Assembly: GCA_900323505.1 (NCBI GenBank)
Contig: OOIN01000005.1
Location: 558,001 to 622,000 of the forward strand
From: Ustilago trichophora
Lineage: Eukaryota > Basidiomycota > Ustilaginomycetes > Ustilaginales > Ustilaginaceae
DNA length: 64,000 nt
Reading direction: 5' to 3'
Under the pieces are notes generated by a model, which was not told the DNA's origin, did not search any database, and saw nothing but the letters and a program-made list of their open reading frames with translations. Position numbers and translations under genes: made by a program. Below are positions 35,045 to 45,154 of this stretch, piece by piece (within the stretch, counting starts at the first letter, position 1; every line of letters begins with the position of its first letter).

Positions 35045-35870
35045 CAGATACCGTGTCTTGTTCGATGTAAAGATCGGCACGATTTTCAAGTCAAGATATG
35101 TATGTCAGCCATCTTGATCAATCTTGGCTCTCGTAACATCTTGTATAGAAGCAGATGCTGTTGGTGATTTGATCAGAAGGCGATTAAGATACAAGCTAGG
35201 AGAAAGTGTTAGTTGTGATTCATGTTTTCAAACTTGATTAAATGTGCTGATTGAGAGAGGAAGAGGTTTCTTGGCTGATTGCTGTTCCAACAAGTAGGTG
35301 TCATTGGGGCATAGACAATCAACACAATCATAAGGCTGCGCAGAATGGAATGGGGACAGATAAGGTTGAATTCATCGTACCTTTGGGAGAAATTGAGACT
35401 CTGTTCTAGGTAGGGTTGCTTTTTTCTTTGGACTGCGGATGCGCAGGTTATGCTGGTCCGGTATGAAACTGCCTAGCCTCATACCTTATTGAGATGTTTA
35501 GGTGCAGAGTCAGGTTCATCTTTTTGTTAAGTGGCTTCTTCCGGGATGAGACTGCGCAACGAGCGCGGATAGAAGGAGGTTTCGTGAAGGAGGGGCAGGC
35601 GAGAGTTGGGGTACGACTCAAGGGCTGGGCGAAAGGGTGGTTTCGTCCGGCTTGTGTCCCTGTCTTTGCTTTTTTCCAAGTGAATTGGGTCAAGTCTTGC
35701 GTGCTGAGAGATTGGTCTATAGCTAACCCAAAGCACAGTCGAACGAAAAGCAATCTTCTTGGTCGTTATAAACGTGTATAAATTCAGAGCCTTTTGTCGC
35801 CATCGATCCCAATCCCCGTCTTACGTACCTACATCCAGACTATCCCACTCCACTCCTTTGCTCAACCATC
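35045..35870. other. Intergenic, OGT 3' end and promoter of the Cys4 protein
   Basis: About 830 bp with no recognisable gene. Two TATAAA boxes sit close to the next gene. Confidence 0.5.
35767..35782 (+). promoter_or_regulatory. Double TATA-like box
   Basis: Two TATAAA copies (35767-35772 and 35777-35782) lie 90-104 bp before the ATG of the small Cys4 protein at 35871. Confidence 0.5.
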
Positions 35871-36194
35871 ATGGCCCCGGTATCAAGATACACTAGTGAT
35901 CCGTACACGCGCGTACCGGATCCAGCTCGACACAAAACTTGCATATCTTGCACCCGCTATTATGATGGTGACGAATTTCTGCACACCTACGACTACGTTT
36001 GCATCGAATGCTACAACAAACGTCGTATCAAGCTTGAGGACGATATCCAAAAGTGGATCTTATCTCGACCAGAGCCCTCGTCGGAGGAGCAGCAGAGTGA
36101 AACCTCGATGAACGGAATCAGTGATGCTGTGGCCGTACTCAAGTTTCTGTTTGATCAGATTCAGAGGCCGTTCCCGCTCCCGTCCAGGGAGTAA
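35871..36194 (+). CDS. Small Cys4 zinc-motif protein, copy A
   Basis: A 107-residue protein from ATG 35871 (MAPVSRYTSDPYTRVPDPAR). C24, C27, C44 and C47 form C-x2-C-x16-C-x2-C with Phe36 between, a likely zinc ribbon or treble-clef-like site. A basic/acidic helical part follows (YNKRRIKLEDDIQKWI), then a second helix (ISDAVAVLKFLFDQIQ). No signal peptide or membrane span. The same spacing, including the Phe, occurs in the product of 48622-48951 on the other side of the big transposon, so the two probably form one family. The C-x2-C...F...C-x2-C arrangement is reminiscent of Stc1-type domains, but I cannot claim homology. Function unknown. Confidence 0.7.
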   Translation: MAPVSRYTSDPYTRVPDPARHKTCISCTRYYDGDEFLHTYDYVCIECYNKRRIKLEDDIQKWILSRPEPSSEEQQSETSMNGISDAVAVLKFLFDQIQRPFPLPSRE

Positions 36195-36502
36195 GCTGAT
36201 GCTTAGATTCAAGGAGAACAGGAGGTAAGCATTGATTTCATTTGCTCCTTCTTTGATCTTTGCCACTGACAGTCTTCCAACCTTGCATCTTCTCCTCAGC
36301 TCCTCTGAACAGTGTATTTGGCGAAAACTTTCTCTCCCATTCGACGTTCAACTCCTTTACCTAGAAGTAGCTGGATCCGTCCTGTGTCAAAGGAAAAATT
36401 CTGGTTTGCGCGGTTGTAGCTACACATCTTTAATCTCGCACAAAAGTCGTTCCCTGACTGTTCGCTCTTTCATCAGTCACTCAATCAATCACATTCTCAT
36501 TC
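36195..36502. other. Intergenic, left flank of the large transposon
   Basis: About 310 bp between the stop of Cys4 copy A and the transposon. No gene seen. Confidence 0.55.
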
Positions 36503-36506
36503 ATAT

Positions 36507-36551
36507 CGTAAGAAAAGGAAGGAGCCGGCCTCGGAGCCACCTACCGAGCCA
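36507..36551 (+). repeat. Left terminal inverted repeat (45 bp) of the large transposon
   Basis: Identical over 45 bp to the reverse complement of 48277-48321. It contains several GAGCC/GGAGCC cores that recur in the subterminal arrays. Confidence 0.95.
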
Positions 36552-36597
36552 CCATGGCTGGCTCCGGGATGTCTCCAATGAGGAGACAACCACTGAA

Positions 36598-36793
36598 GGT
36601 GGCTGCTGAAGTGGCTCTGCGGCCGACTCTTGAGGTTGGTGGCTCCTTTGGATGGCTCCTCGCCGCAGACATCCAGCGAAGGTGGCTTCTGTGGTGGCTC
36701 TGCGGCCGGCTCCTGAGCAAGGTGGCTCTATCGGTTGGCTCCTTGTTGCAGACATCCGGCGAGGGTGGCTCCTATGGTGGCTCCGTGACCTGA
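36598..36793 (+). repeat. Left subterminal array, 83-bp tandem repeats
   Basis: Units 36598-36680 and 36681-36763 plus a partial third from 36764. Each unit begins GGTGGCT, contains a second GTGGCTCTGCGGCCG block and a CGCAGACATCC-like (or TGCAGACATCC) block. The units differ at about one base in six. The GTGGCT core occurs at least eight times in 200 bp. Confidence 0.85.
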
Positions 36794-37030
36794 GACATGT
36801 AAGATACTTCGATTGCGCAGACACACAAACCATCATCTGTTGAACAAGTACGATTCAATTACGAAGCACGGAGAGAGGCGGGCGTTGAGTATGAGAAACT
36901 GTCCAATGCCGAGTGTAGGAACGTCCGATGTGCCATGTAGTCGTGATTGTGTCAGCAAGCAGTCCAATCTTGAGAGAGCCGCAGAACAAGGATTGAGACA
37001 GTACTCACATGCAGCAGTCTTGTCTGGTCC

Positions 37031-37345
37031 CTAGTCCACGTGGTGTCGTTGCTGAACTACGAGCGAGACGTTGTAGCCTCCAAACACGGGATGGCTGACA
37101 AGCGCACCAATGTATGGGGTTGGTAGGATCGCATCCGACGGGTGTATGGACACCGCAATGCCAAACCAGCTTGGAACGTGTACGAAACCGACCGTAGGAG
37201 GGTAGAGATTGTGCGTGAACTTGAGCTCCTTCCAAAACTTGTCGACCTGAGTGCAGAGGGCCTGCCAAAAGGCCTTGGCGACGTGCTTGGCAACGGTGGC
37301 CGGGTAGTTGGGCTGCGCAACAACGTGCGTTGGCAGGATAGCCTG
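37031..37345 (-). CDS. Candidate short coding segment inside the transposon
   Basis: A frame ending at 37031 reads as a plausible protein from about 37345: HVVAQPNYPATVAKHVAKAF, WQALCTQVDKFWKELKFTH, then VGFVHVPSWFGIAVSIHPS and ALVSHPVFGGYNVSLVVQQR. It has a natural amino-acid mix, unlike the repeat-derived frame upstream of it. It has no clear own start, and a GTGAGT donor-like site lies just beyond. It may be a 3' exon of the transposase gene, a third transposon gene, or chance. Not recognised. Confidence 0.35.
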   Translation of the reverse strand, partial: QAILPTHVVAQPNYPATVAKHVAKAFWQALCTQVDKFWKELKFTHNLYPPTVGFVHVPSWFGIAVSIHPSDAILPTPYIGALVSHPVFGGYNVSLVVQQRHHVD

Positions 37346-37412
37346 GCGCCGGCGCCTGAGTCCGTAGAGAGGGATTGCTGGCATCATGTAATGGTGAGGG
37401 CGAGGGCGAGGG

Positions 37413-37766
37413 CGAGCGCAGTTGAGTCGAGGAGAAGAGCGCTCGAGTCGAGAGAAGGAAGGTCGACCTGGTGAAGAGCGCTTGACGAGGAGAAGAGCGC
37501 TCAAGTTGAAGTGGTGATGAGCGCTTGTCGAGGAGAAGAGCGCTTGAGGCCAGAGAAGAAGAGCGCACAAGTCGAAGTGGTGATGAGCGCTTGATGAGAT
37601 GATGAGCGCACGAGTCAAAGTGATGATGAGCGTGCGAATCAAAGTAGTGATGAGCGCTTGATGAGGAGAAGAGCGCTTGTGTGTGAGAGGAGATGAGCGC
37701 GCATATCGAAGTGGTGATGAGCGCTTGAAAAAAAGAAGAGCGCTTGTGTGTGAGAGGATACGAGCG
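37413..37766 (+). repeat. GAGCGC short-repeat array next to the transposase 3' end
   Basis: About fifteen GAGCGC cores, most as GATGAGCGCTTG or AGAAGAGCGCTTG, spaced 18-25 bp apart (with one wider gap where a GAGCGT variant sits at 37628). Many extend to the self-complementary AGCGCT. It resembles a cluster of protein-binding sites more than a strict tandem repeat. Confidence 0.8.
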
Positions 37767-37955
37767 CGTGACGAGGAGAAGAAGCTCTGATGGTCCAGAA
37801 CAAGGCCTAAGATGTGTCGGAGAGGACGAAGAAAGCCGCAGAAGATGCGGAAACGACACAGTGCAGAGAAATCCAATAGGGTTGAGCTCGTCGAGGGCTT
37901 CATCTCGGCAATTGAACGCGTGATGGTTTCAAATTGGCTTCAAGCCAAGCAGTTG

Positions 37956-40900
37956 TCATCCAGAGGCAGAGAAGGGCACCACTGCGAGCTGCAAGTCGAA
38001 GCTCTCCAAGTCAATGACCAGTTCCTCACCGTCATCGTACCCACTGTCAACCGCCAAACGAATGCCCATGTCTCGTATCAGATCCAGGCAGGGATGTCGA
38101 CGTCCTAGCACGTCCAGAGAGACCTCACGCAGCAGGCGGATGTGCAGGAAGCACTGCTTGGTGGTGTCAAGTGCCGTAGGAGAGTCTCGGACCATCTTGG
38201 AGAAGATCCAGAGGATCTTTGCTGGCCGAAGCACACCATCAAGTGACACCAGGCACCAGCAGTTAGTCTTGTTTTCGCGACCGCCTTGTCCGACACCGCC
38301 AACCTTGACAGCACCATGACCTCTATCCAGTGTCGCAGTTCGGATGAACTCGGCACTTTTGTCGAGGCGTACGACATTGATGGGGGCCGTAGAGTCCCAG
38401 AAAGGTGTGAAGCGCAATGCCACAGGGTTGGTACTGGCAGCTGAGGTTGGGAGGGCAGCGCTTGCCAGGGGGGCCTCGGCTGAGGCAGGAGTGCGACGAT
38501 TGAGGTGGCTGAGGAGGAGCTCGAAGGTCTCGTTCTCCATGAACCTCTTCTTCAACCGGGTGTTCAACGTTGAGGGATCGGAGACATGCAGACCCTCAAC
38601 TGATGCCAGCAGCCTTATCTTGAAGAAAGGCTCGTTGCTGGCTGCAAGCAGACGGCGAAGCCCCAATCTCTGTGTGCAATTGCGCATAATCGTCGACTCT
38701 AGCATACCTCCCTTGTGCCCACTGGTGGGGATGGTGCCCATGATCCCGTTGTAGCGCTCGAAAGGCAGCGAAGAGAAGTGTCGAGGAGATCCAAAGCGTC
38801 GGACAAATAACGGGAGGTGGGTGACATTGTGATTGTTGAACGTTAGCCATCCTGGTCCTAGGAGCTGGCTTTGGCTACGATTGTACCTGTTGATGTACTT
38901 GTCAAGCCTGTCCAACTCGTCACCATCGAGATCGCCATTGACAAGATCTACAATGCTGCAGAGCAGCATAGCCGACCGGAAGACCTTTCTCACTCGCTTG
39001 TTGCCAGGCAGAAGCGGTCGCAAGCCCGCGTTATCAGCAGCTCGAGGTCCAGTAGTGCCTTCATCAGCGTCGATGTCTAGAGTGACATCGGCATCTCCAC
39101 CTGGTTGAGCGTAATCTGTGCCTCCACGCGTGAAGAGCGAGAAGGTGAGCTTCTCGTTGTTGTTGCCAGAGAGAGAGGTGGTCCAGAGCTGCATCAACAC
39201 GAAAGGCAGCAGTACTCTGAACAGCACATCCCACTGCTCTGCTGTGGGGTTGCCGCCACTCTTGCTGCCAATCTGCTTGTTCGGACCTTGGACACTGGTT
39301 GGGAGCAAGGCGTTTGCGATAACAGACTGTGCTTCCGGCAATCGCTTCCCAATATCGTTGCAATGTTCAATCAGGAAGCGATGCCAGAAGCGTTTGCATA
39401 AGCCGAGGTGAACGGCGTGCATAATGTCTGGTGGGCAGCTATCGACAGCATTGAAGTAGGGTAATCTGTCGATAGCTACCGGTCGGAAGCCTGCCGCCGT
39501 CCGTGTCTCCATGGTCCTGCGATGCATCCTGCCAATCATGCTACCGCCTTCGTCCTCCACATCCGTCAAGCCAAGCTTCTCACCTTGCTTCGGGCAGTAA
39601 GCGCAGATGGTGCCCTTCTTGTACTTGAGGGCAAATCCAGCAACTTTTGCCCGAGCAGGTGTGTTGGCAACAACCATATTGAGTCGTGCCTTGATGAGCT
39701 CGCCTTCAGGATGGCCATGGGTCTTGAGGACCTTGCCACGAAGATCGAATTCCAGAAGCTCGTCGACGATGAGCGTGAGGAAGCTCTGCAATCTTGCAGC
39801 CGACGACTCCCTTGGGCCAGGCAGCAGACCAACAAGATGTGTGCCGAGGCAGCGCCGGTCGTGAGTCGTTAGTTGGGCTGGCAAGTTGTCGATTCTGAGC
39901 AGTATTGCTCCCGTGGAATGCCATTCGTGGAACTTGCCCTTTTGCGGGCCGAACCAGTCCACCAATAGCGTGACCTTGAGATTAAGGCCGGCGGCGACGA
40001 AAGGGGTGTGATCGTGGTGGCATTGACCTCGACAGTCTTCTGCACCGTGGTCGCAGTCCTCCAGCCAAGCTGACCCAGTTACGACCTCGTTGTAGCGCCG
40101 TCGATGAGTAACGGTCCTTGGGCGAGCAACACCATGTCGGTTTATAGGGTCAGCTGGAGGATGATTGGGGGCGGTGGCGTTGGAGGCATCCATTGGGGCA
40201 GACGCTTCTTCGAGCACAAGCATCCAATCCTTCAATGATCCGTAGTATTTGGGATCCATCAGCACATCGCAAAAGATCGATTCGAGCTTGCGATGGCAGT
40301 AGAGTTGGATCGGACGCTGGCTGTGGTCGTGAAGGAGCTTAGCCTCGCAAGAACAATGAACCTGTCGAGGCCTATGAGGTTCAACATCAGCCCACAGCGT
40401 CAGCTCGCCACAATCGGGACAAACCAGGTATTGATCGAAGTCACTCTGCAAGCCAAGTCTCTGTCGTACCGATGCAGGGGTAACTAGCATCGACAGAGGA
40501 GGAGGCGGCAACGGTGCAGGCTGAGACGACGACAACACCGCCCCTGTTCCATGTGTAGGATCGGTAGCAGAGCATGAGGAGCCAGAAAGCGGCTGCGACA
40601 ATGACGCAAGCTCACTTTGAGGTGGTGGCGACGGTGGCGGCAGTTGTGATGTTGACAGCGTCGAAGAAGAAGATGAAGCTCCAGGAGCACCGACTGTGGA
40701 AGCAGTTGTTTCCGGGTTGACGGCAAAAGGGCTGAATCGACTCAACACATGCAATGCAAAAAAGAGATAGAGCGTTGCTATCGTGTTGGAGAGCCCATGG
40801 AAGGTCATGAGGTACATCACGAAGATGTAGTTGACCATCACAAAACGACTGCGCTGCATCAGCAGAGGGTCATTGATGGCTTCTTCCATGGTCTGTTGGT

Positions 40901-41495
40901 CGATGTCAGCCACCATGCTTGTAGAAGGGTCGAGGAGGGATGCTCGTGCAAGCGCGAGACGACTAGCCTGTGAAGGAGAGGCTGCATCGGTCTCAATTGC
41001 GCCATCACTCGCATTGTCGTTGCTGTCAATGCTCGAGACCTCAGTAGGCAAGTCAGGAAAGGGAGGCAGAGTGTCGCTGGTGTCGCTTTCGCTGTCATCT
41101 GCGTCCCGATCTGGATCCGAAGTGTCAACAGCATGTGCGCGCAAAGTAGGTAGAGCAACGTGGTCTTCACTGTCGCCAGAGGCAGAAAGATTGCCCTCGA
41201 GGCGCCGTCTCTTTCTTCTCTCTCCTTCAGAGCAGTTGTCTCGACGCGAGCGCCCAACTTGAGAGAGGAAATATTCGACGGGCGAGGCAAACAATGTTGC
41301 TGTTGCTGTTGCTGAGGTCGCACCTTGAGAGCCCGGCCTGTACGGAGACAGCTGCCCTGGGACACGACTGTGTTGTCTCTGGCTCTCATGCCACCGCCAC
41401 TGCTTGTATGTGAAAAGCCGGCCAGTCTCGCCACATTCTTCGCACTTGCAAAGCCTGGGCTTGTGGCCCGACCGAGTAGGCGTCAGACTGCTCAT
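37956..41495 (-). CDS. Tnp2/CMC-like transposase of the large transposon
   Basis: An uninterrupted 1179-residue frame from ATG 41495 (MSSLTPTRSGHKPRLCKCEE). Near the start, C18, C21, H36 and H42 make a C2H2-like zinc motif, followed by a nuclear signal ERRKRRRLE at 92-100. A mid-protein Cys cluster reads LVCPDCGELTLWADVEPHR and VHCSCEAKLL. The presumed catalytic core holds LKVTLLVDWFGPQKGKFHEW, FALKYKKGTICAYCPKQGEK, VDSCPPDIMHAVHLGLCKRF and SLPFERYNGIMGTIPTSGHK. The D-x-M-H-x(4)-G and F-E-R-x-N-G patterns are those of fungal Tnp2-type transposases. The acids in VDWF, PPDIMH and FERYNG are candidates for the DDE triad, by analogy only. The intact frame and matching termini suggest an autonomous copy. 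Exact superfamily needs a profile search. Confidence 0.78.
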   Translation of the reverse strand: MSSLTPTRSGHKPRLCKCEECGETGRLFTYKQWRWHESQRQHSRVPGQLSPYRPGSQGATSATATATLFASPVEYFLSQVGRSRRDNCSEGERRKRRRLEGNLSASGDSEDHVALPTLRAHAVDTSDPDRDADDSESDTSDTLPPFPDLPTEVSSIDSNDNASDGAIETDAASPSQASRLALARASLLDPSTSMVADIDQQTMEEAINDPLLMQRSRFVMVNYIFVMYLMTFHGLSNTIATLYLFFALHVLSRFSPFAVNPETTASTVGAPGASSSSSTLSTSQLPPPSPPPQSELASLSQPLSGSSCSATDPTHGTGAVLSSSQPAPLPPPPLSMLVTPASVRQRLGLQSDFDQYLVCPDCGELTLWADVEPHRPRQVHCSCEAKLLHDHSQRPIQLYCHRKLESIFCDVLMDPKYYGSLKDWMLVLEEASAPMDASNATAPNHPPADPINRHGVARPRTVTHRRRYNEVVTGSAWLEDCDHGAEDCRGQCHHDHTPFVAAGLNLKVTLLVDWFGPQKGKFHEWHSTGAILLRIDNLPAQLTTHDRRCLGTHLVGLLPGPRESSAARLQSFLTLIVDELLEFDLRGKVLKTHGHPEGELIKARLNMVVANTPARAKVAGFALKYKKGTICAYCPKQGEKLGLTDVEDEGGSMIGRMHRRTMETRTAAGFRPVAIDRLPYFNAVDSCPPDIMHAVHLGLCKRFWHRFLIEHCNDIGKRLPEAQSVIANALLPTSVQGPNKQIGSKSGGNPTAEQWDVLFRVLLPFVLMQLWTTSLSGNNNEKLTFSLFTRGGTDYAQPGGDADVTLDIDADEGTTGPRAADNAGLRPLLPGNKRVRKVFRSAMLLCSIVDLVNGDLDGDELDRLDKYINRYNRSQSQLLGPGWLTFNNHNVTHLPLFVRRFGSPRHFSSLPFERYNGIMGTIPTSGHKGGMLESTIMRNCTQRLGLRRLLAASNEPFFKIRLLASVEGLHVSDPSTLNTRLKKRFMENETFELLLSHLNRRTPASAEAPLASAALPTSAASTNPVALRFTPFWDSTAPINVVRLDKSAEFIRTATLDRGHGAVKVGGVGQGGRENKTNCWCLVSLDGVLRPAKILWIFSKMVRDSPTALDTTKQCFLHIRLLREVSLDVLGRRHPCLDLIRDMGIRLAVDSGYDDGEELVIDLESFDLQLAVVPFSASG

Positions 41496-43387
41496 GGCAG
41501 ACCAATTAAGTTGGGAGAGACGAGGGTGAGAGTGAGCTTGAGTGGCGGCAGCGACAGCAACAGAAAGAAGAGCAGAGAGATGACGAGACAGCAGTCGGAG
41601 GGTTGGCAGCAATTGCTAGACCGGGTCACTGGGCACACGACAACACCTGGCAAGCCAATGAACAAAACCAACGGACTTGCAGCCAAAGGAGAGCAAGGTG
41701 CAGAGAAAGTCCGTCGAGAAGAGATATTGTCCGTGGCTGCCAGCCCAAGGAATCTCAGCCAGCTCTAGGAAGGAAGACTAGCGCCAAACTTTGAGACTTG
41801 GGCCGTGGTGAGAGCGTCGTGACCGGAAGGCGGAGTAGCGAGTCGTCCAAAGGCCTGATAGAAAGCAAACGAAGGAAGATGGCAACGACGTGACTGGACT
41901 TGAGCAAGAGACACCAATGCAAGGCATCACAAAAGTGACTTTTGCAGAGGTGCTGCCTCAGACGGTCAATCAACGCCAGTTGGTCTCCGACGTCGCTGAC
42001 ACGGGTGCCCACACCTTCTGGGTCCGTGTAGTTGTGCTGCCCGCAGAAACAAGAAACAAGAACCAAGCCAGAGAGCGACCAACTCTCCTGGCAGCGGGGC
42101 CCCGGCGGATTGGGGTTGTCGGTCTACGACCAGGACATGCACCTGCCAATCGTAGATGTCTTTAACGTCTGGGATCAAATCAGACGGTGGCTGTTGAGGG
42201 GCCTCAAGGGAGCCACGGCCACACGAGTGTAGCAACCAAGGTCTTTAATGTCCGGTCAGTGAAGACGGTGGATCCTTGGAGTGCCCTCGAGAGGCTGGTT
42301 AGCCAAGAAGATCCGTTGCGAAGTTGATACCAAAGGCGCCGCCCAGAGTACCCGCCAAGGTACACTCACCTTATTTGGCTGCCACACGGGTAGGGTGTTC
42401 TTCTGTCTACAAGAGACGAGCGGCAAGGAACCCCGGGGCCGGCCTCACCGACCCAGGAAGGCTCACCCTTACGAACATGTACACCGCCGCCAGGTTTGTG
42501 TTCTTGACGGGCCACGGGGGTGGGCTAACCTCCAGCCTCGAACAGCGCAAAGATTGGGCCAGATAAAGCGGGAGGATACGCTGCTGCGCGTTGTTGAGCT
42601 GTGACACCGATGTTGAAAGGCCTGGGCAGGCAAAGCGAAGGATGTAGAAGGCCAGAAGATGAAGACAGGCGAGACGAGTAGAAGAGCTCAAAGGGCGAAA
42701 TCGATGGAGAGGAGCGGAAGTCGAGAGCAAAAGTCGAGGATGAAGTTGAACCACAAGTCGTCGATGAAGCTGGCCGATTTAGAAGAGACAAGGGGAGGGA
42801 TCTTGATGGTAGAGCCACAAGCGGCGGCAAGGAAGCATGCGCAGCGGTAAGAAGCATGTCACTGCGTTGGAAAGTGCGAGAAGGTGCCAAATCGCGGGGA
42901 ATGATGGTGAGGGGTCGTAAAGGTCTTGACGAGACGCTGAAGAGTGGATTGACGAGGTCAGCGTGGAGAAGATGCTTGAGCTAGGTCAAAAGAGAGAGTA
43001 ATGGTGGTGGTTAGTATGATAGCGAGTTTGGCCGAGTCGTTGATGCTGCGCAAATTTGGCCGAGTCGTTGATGCTGCGCAAATTTGGCTGAGTCGTTGAT
43101 TAGCGATTTGACTGATTAAATTTAATTACCTTATCAGTGTTAGATCGCAGAGTCCTGCTGCGCATTACTTTCACCGTTGTTTGTGAGAGCGTGCTACCTT
43201 CACGACCACATCAATCCTTCAATCCTCAAGATCGACTCGAGCAACTTTTGACACTCATTAGCCAGGAAACGAGGACAAACAAGGTATTCGGATCATATTC
43301 CAACAAGAACGACTCAAACTACAGCAGAGATACTCGGACTACAGCAGATACTCGGCTACGAGGCCACCGACATTGTGGCCAATTCAA
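41496..43387. other. Transposon interior between the two genes
   Basis: About 1.9 kb with only small overlapping frames. It should hold the transposase promoter and leader. The one clear structure is the 28-bp repeat at 43024-43100. Confidence 0.5.
43024..43100 (+). repeat. 28-bp tandem repeat, about 2.7 copies
   Basis: Unit AAATTTGGCCGAGTCGTTGA plus TGCTGCGC, seen from about 43024, at 43052 and partly at 43080. The last copy has one change (GGCTGAG) and then diverges. It lies in the region beyond the stop of the accessory gene. Confidence 0.85.
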
Positions 43388-45154
43388 TCAACGACGACGA
43401 TGGGCTGGTGCAAGATGATTGCTGGGTCCAGCCTCGGAGAAGACCTCTTCTCCTTGACCAGAGCGACTGGATGACTGGAAGGTGTTTTCATCGCTACCCT
43501 CGTCGTTGCTCGAAGGGAAGAACATGGGTCGATCGTTGTCCCGTTGCAGTTGACTGGCTTGGTAGACTCGGTATGGGGGGTGTTGACCCCATTGGTTTGC
43601 ATCGCGAATGGGAGAGTCAGGGTGGTCTCCGATTCTGGTATTGCGAGATACATTGCGAACCACATCAGGGAACAGCCGGGAGAACTCTTCGCTGACCATC
43701 CACCTCTGGATAGAGGTTGGTAGAGGGTCGATGCTGGCACCGACGGATGGGTATTCGACTCGCAAAGGGTCGAGTCTTGTTCGCGTCCGCACAGGAGGCA
43801 AAGGCTGACTTGCTATCTCTGCTTGTCTTTTGTCGTCGAGTCTCTGCAGAGCGTCATGGAGCTCTAGCGATTGCCAGCTGGGAACCAGCTTGCGTAGTGG
43901 GAGCTGCTGGTTCCGACGGCCTCGACTTGTTCCACCTTCTCGGTCATTTCCACTATTGCCAACATCGCCAGCACCACTGGCACTGGCGAGACGTTCCGCA
44001 CGACCTGTTTCTGTCTGGCTCCGTTGTGGCTCCAATCCCGATTCTTTGCTCTGCTCGGCGTCTGTGACCTCGACACTGGCTGCTGCCAGCAAGGCAAAGT
44101 CAGTGTTGTGGTACTTACGCTTGAGTTCAGTGTCGCGAGCAAGGAGAGCAGCCCGAGCGTCGCTTTTCTTCTTCGCTCGGCTCTTCCTTCGACGGCGACT
44201 GTCTCTTCTCTCTCTCCGAGCTGGATCAGCAGCATCACCTTGCTGCTCTCTCCAACTCTTGAACAAGCGAGAGAGGGATTGCATACAAAGTCTCTGGCCT
44301 TGATCCCTGCCCCCAATTGCTTGGACGTGGTCGTGCACTGATGGATTTCGGCTGATCAGCTCACCCAAGATGTCCTTAACCAGGTCCTTGTAGTGGGATG
44401 TCGGCTTTGACCAGTCAAAGCGCAGGACTGGAGTGCCATGGAGGGTTGGAGCAGGGTCTTCGAAGGGAGGCAATGGATCTGAAGAACAGAGACCCATTCG
44501 ATGGCGAAGCTCGTCTTTGAAGGGGATCTGCAAGGGCAGATGATGCTTAGGACCACCGCCTCCCTTGTGGGGTGTGTCGAGGAAGGGCAGTGGAGGCCTT
44601 GTAGTCGTCGCGCCGGCAAGTACTGCAGGAGGATGGAGACGTTGTAGGGTCTCATCAAGCCAGTGAAGCGAGCAAACGATCCCTTCGCGATCGTCGCGAA
44701 GGTCTTCGAAGTTCTGCTGGAGCTGGTGATATTGTTGGCGGAGTTGGCGGCACTCTTCTTCAAGCGCCGCTACGTCTTGACCCTGAGGTTGAGCCCGGAC
44801 AGCCGCATCGCGCTCATCTTGGGGAAGATCATTGGGAGTTTTGTGCTGATGCACAGAGGAGATGTTGTCGGGTACGTTTTGGCTTTGACTGCGTTGGCTG
44901 CCATGGCAGGACACAGAGCTCAAGAGGGTCAATGGCGAACGAGAGCGGTCAATGGGATGACTTGTTGGAATTTGGTCGCTGTATGCTGAGCTCAATGGCG
45001 AGCTTGCAAAGTAAGAGATTGGATCGACGCTACCTTGCTCCAACCCAGTCTCATTGGCCACTTCGAGAGTTGGTGTTGCCGGTCGTCGACGTTTGCCGGC
45101 ACCACCCATCGTCTGGCTGGCTCGTTTTCCTTTGCGTTTTGTCCTGCCTGCCAT
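43388..45154 (-). CDS. Second transposon gene: basic coiled-coil protein (TnpA-like by position)
   Basis: A 588-residue frame without breaks from ATG 45154 (MAGRTKRKGKRASQTMGGAG). The N-terminus is highly basic (RTKRKGKR, KRRRPATP), fitting nuclear entry or DNA binding. A Ser/Pro-rich stretch follows, then a coiled coil at about 128-160 (AALEEECRQLRQQYHQLQQN), a central more ordered part (HYKDLVKDILGELISRNPSV), a strongly basic segment RRERRDSRRRRKSRAKKKSD near 315, and an acidic/Ser-rich tail. No transposase motif. In plant En/Spm a second gene (tnpA) makes the protein that binds the subterminal repeats; the location here inside the same terminal repeats suggests the same job, but there is no sequence evidence of homology. 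It reads on the same strand as the transposase, about 1.9 kb upstream. Confidence 0.65.
   Translation of the reverse strand: MAGRTKRKGKRASQTMGGAGKRRRPATPTLEVANETGLEQGSVDPISYFASSPLSSAYSDQIPTSHPIDRSRSPLTLLSSVSCHGSQRSQSQNVPDNISSVHQHKTPNDLPQDERDAAVRAQPQGQDVAALEEECRQLRQQYHQLQQNFEDLRDDREGIVCSLHWLDETLQRLHPPAVLAGATTTRPPLPFLDTPHKGGGGPKHHLPLQIPFKDELRHRMGLCSSDPLPPFEDPAPTLHGTPVLRFDWSKPTSHYKDLVKDILGELISRNPSVHDHVQAIGGRDQGQRLCMQSLSRLFKSWREQQGDAADPARRERRDSRRRRKSRAKKKSDARAALLARDTELKRKYHNTDFALLAAASVEVTDAEQSKESGLEPQRSQTETGRAERLASASGAGDVGNSGNDREGGTSRGRRNQQLPLRKLVPSWQSLELHDALQRLDDKRQAEIASQPLPPVRTRTRLDPLRVEYPSVGASIDPLPTSIQRWMVSEEFSRLFPDVVRNVSRNTRIGDHPDSPIRDANQWGQHPPYRVYQASQLQRDNDRPMFFPSSNDEGSDENTFQSSSRSGQGEEVFSEAGPSNHLAPAHRRR

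Noticed and set aside
37345..37903. Upstream part of long minus-strand frames (284 and 290 codons)
   Set aside because: The Ser/His/Arg-rich repeats are translations of the GAGCGC array in two frames at once.
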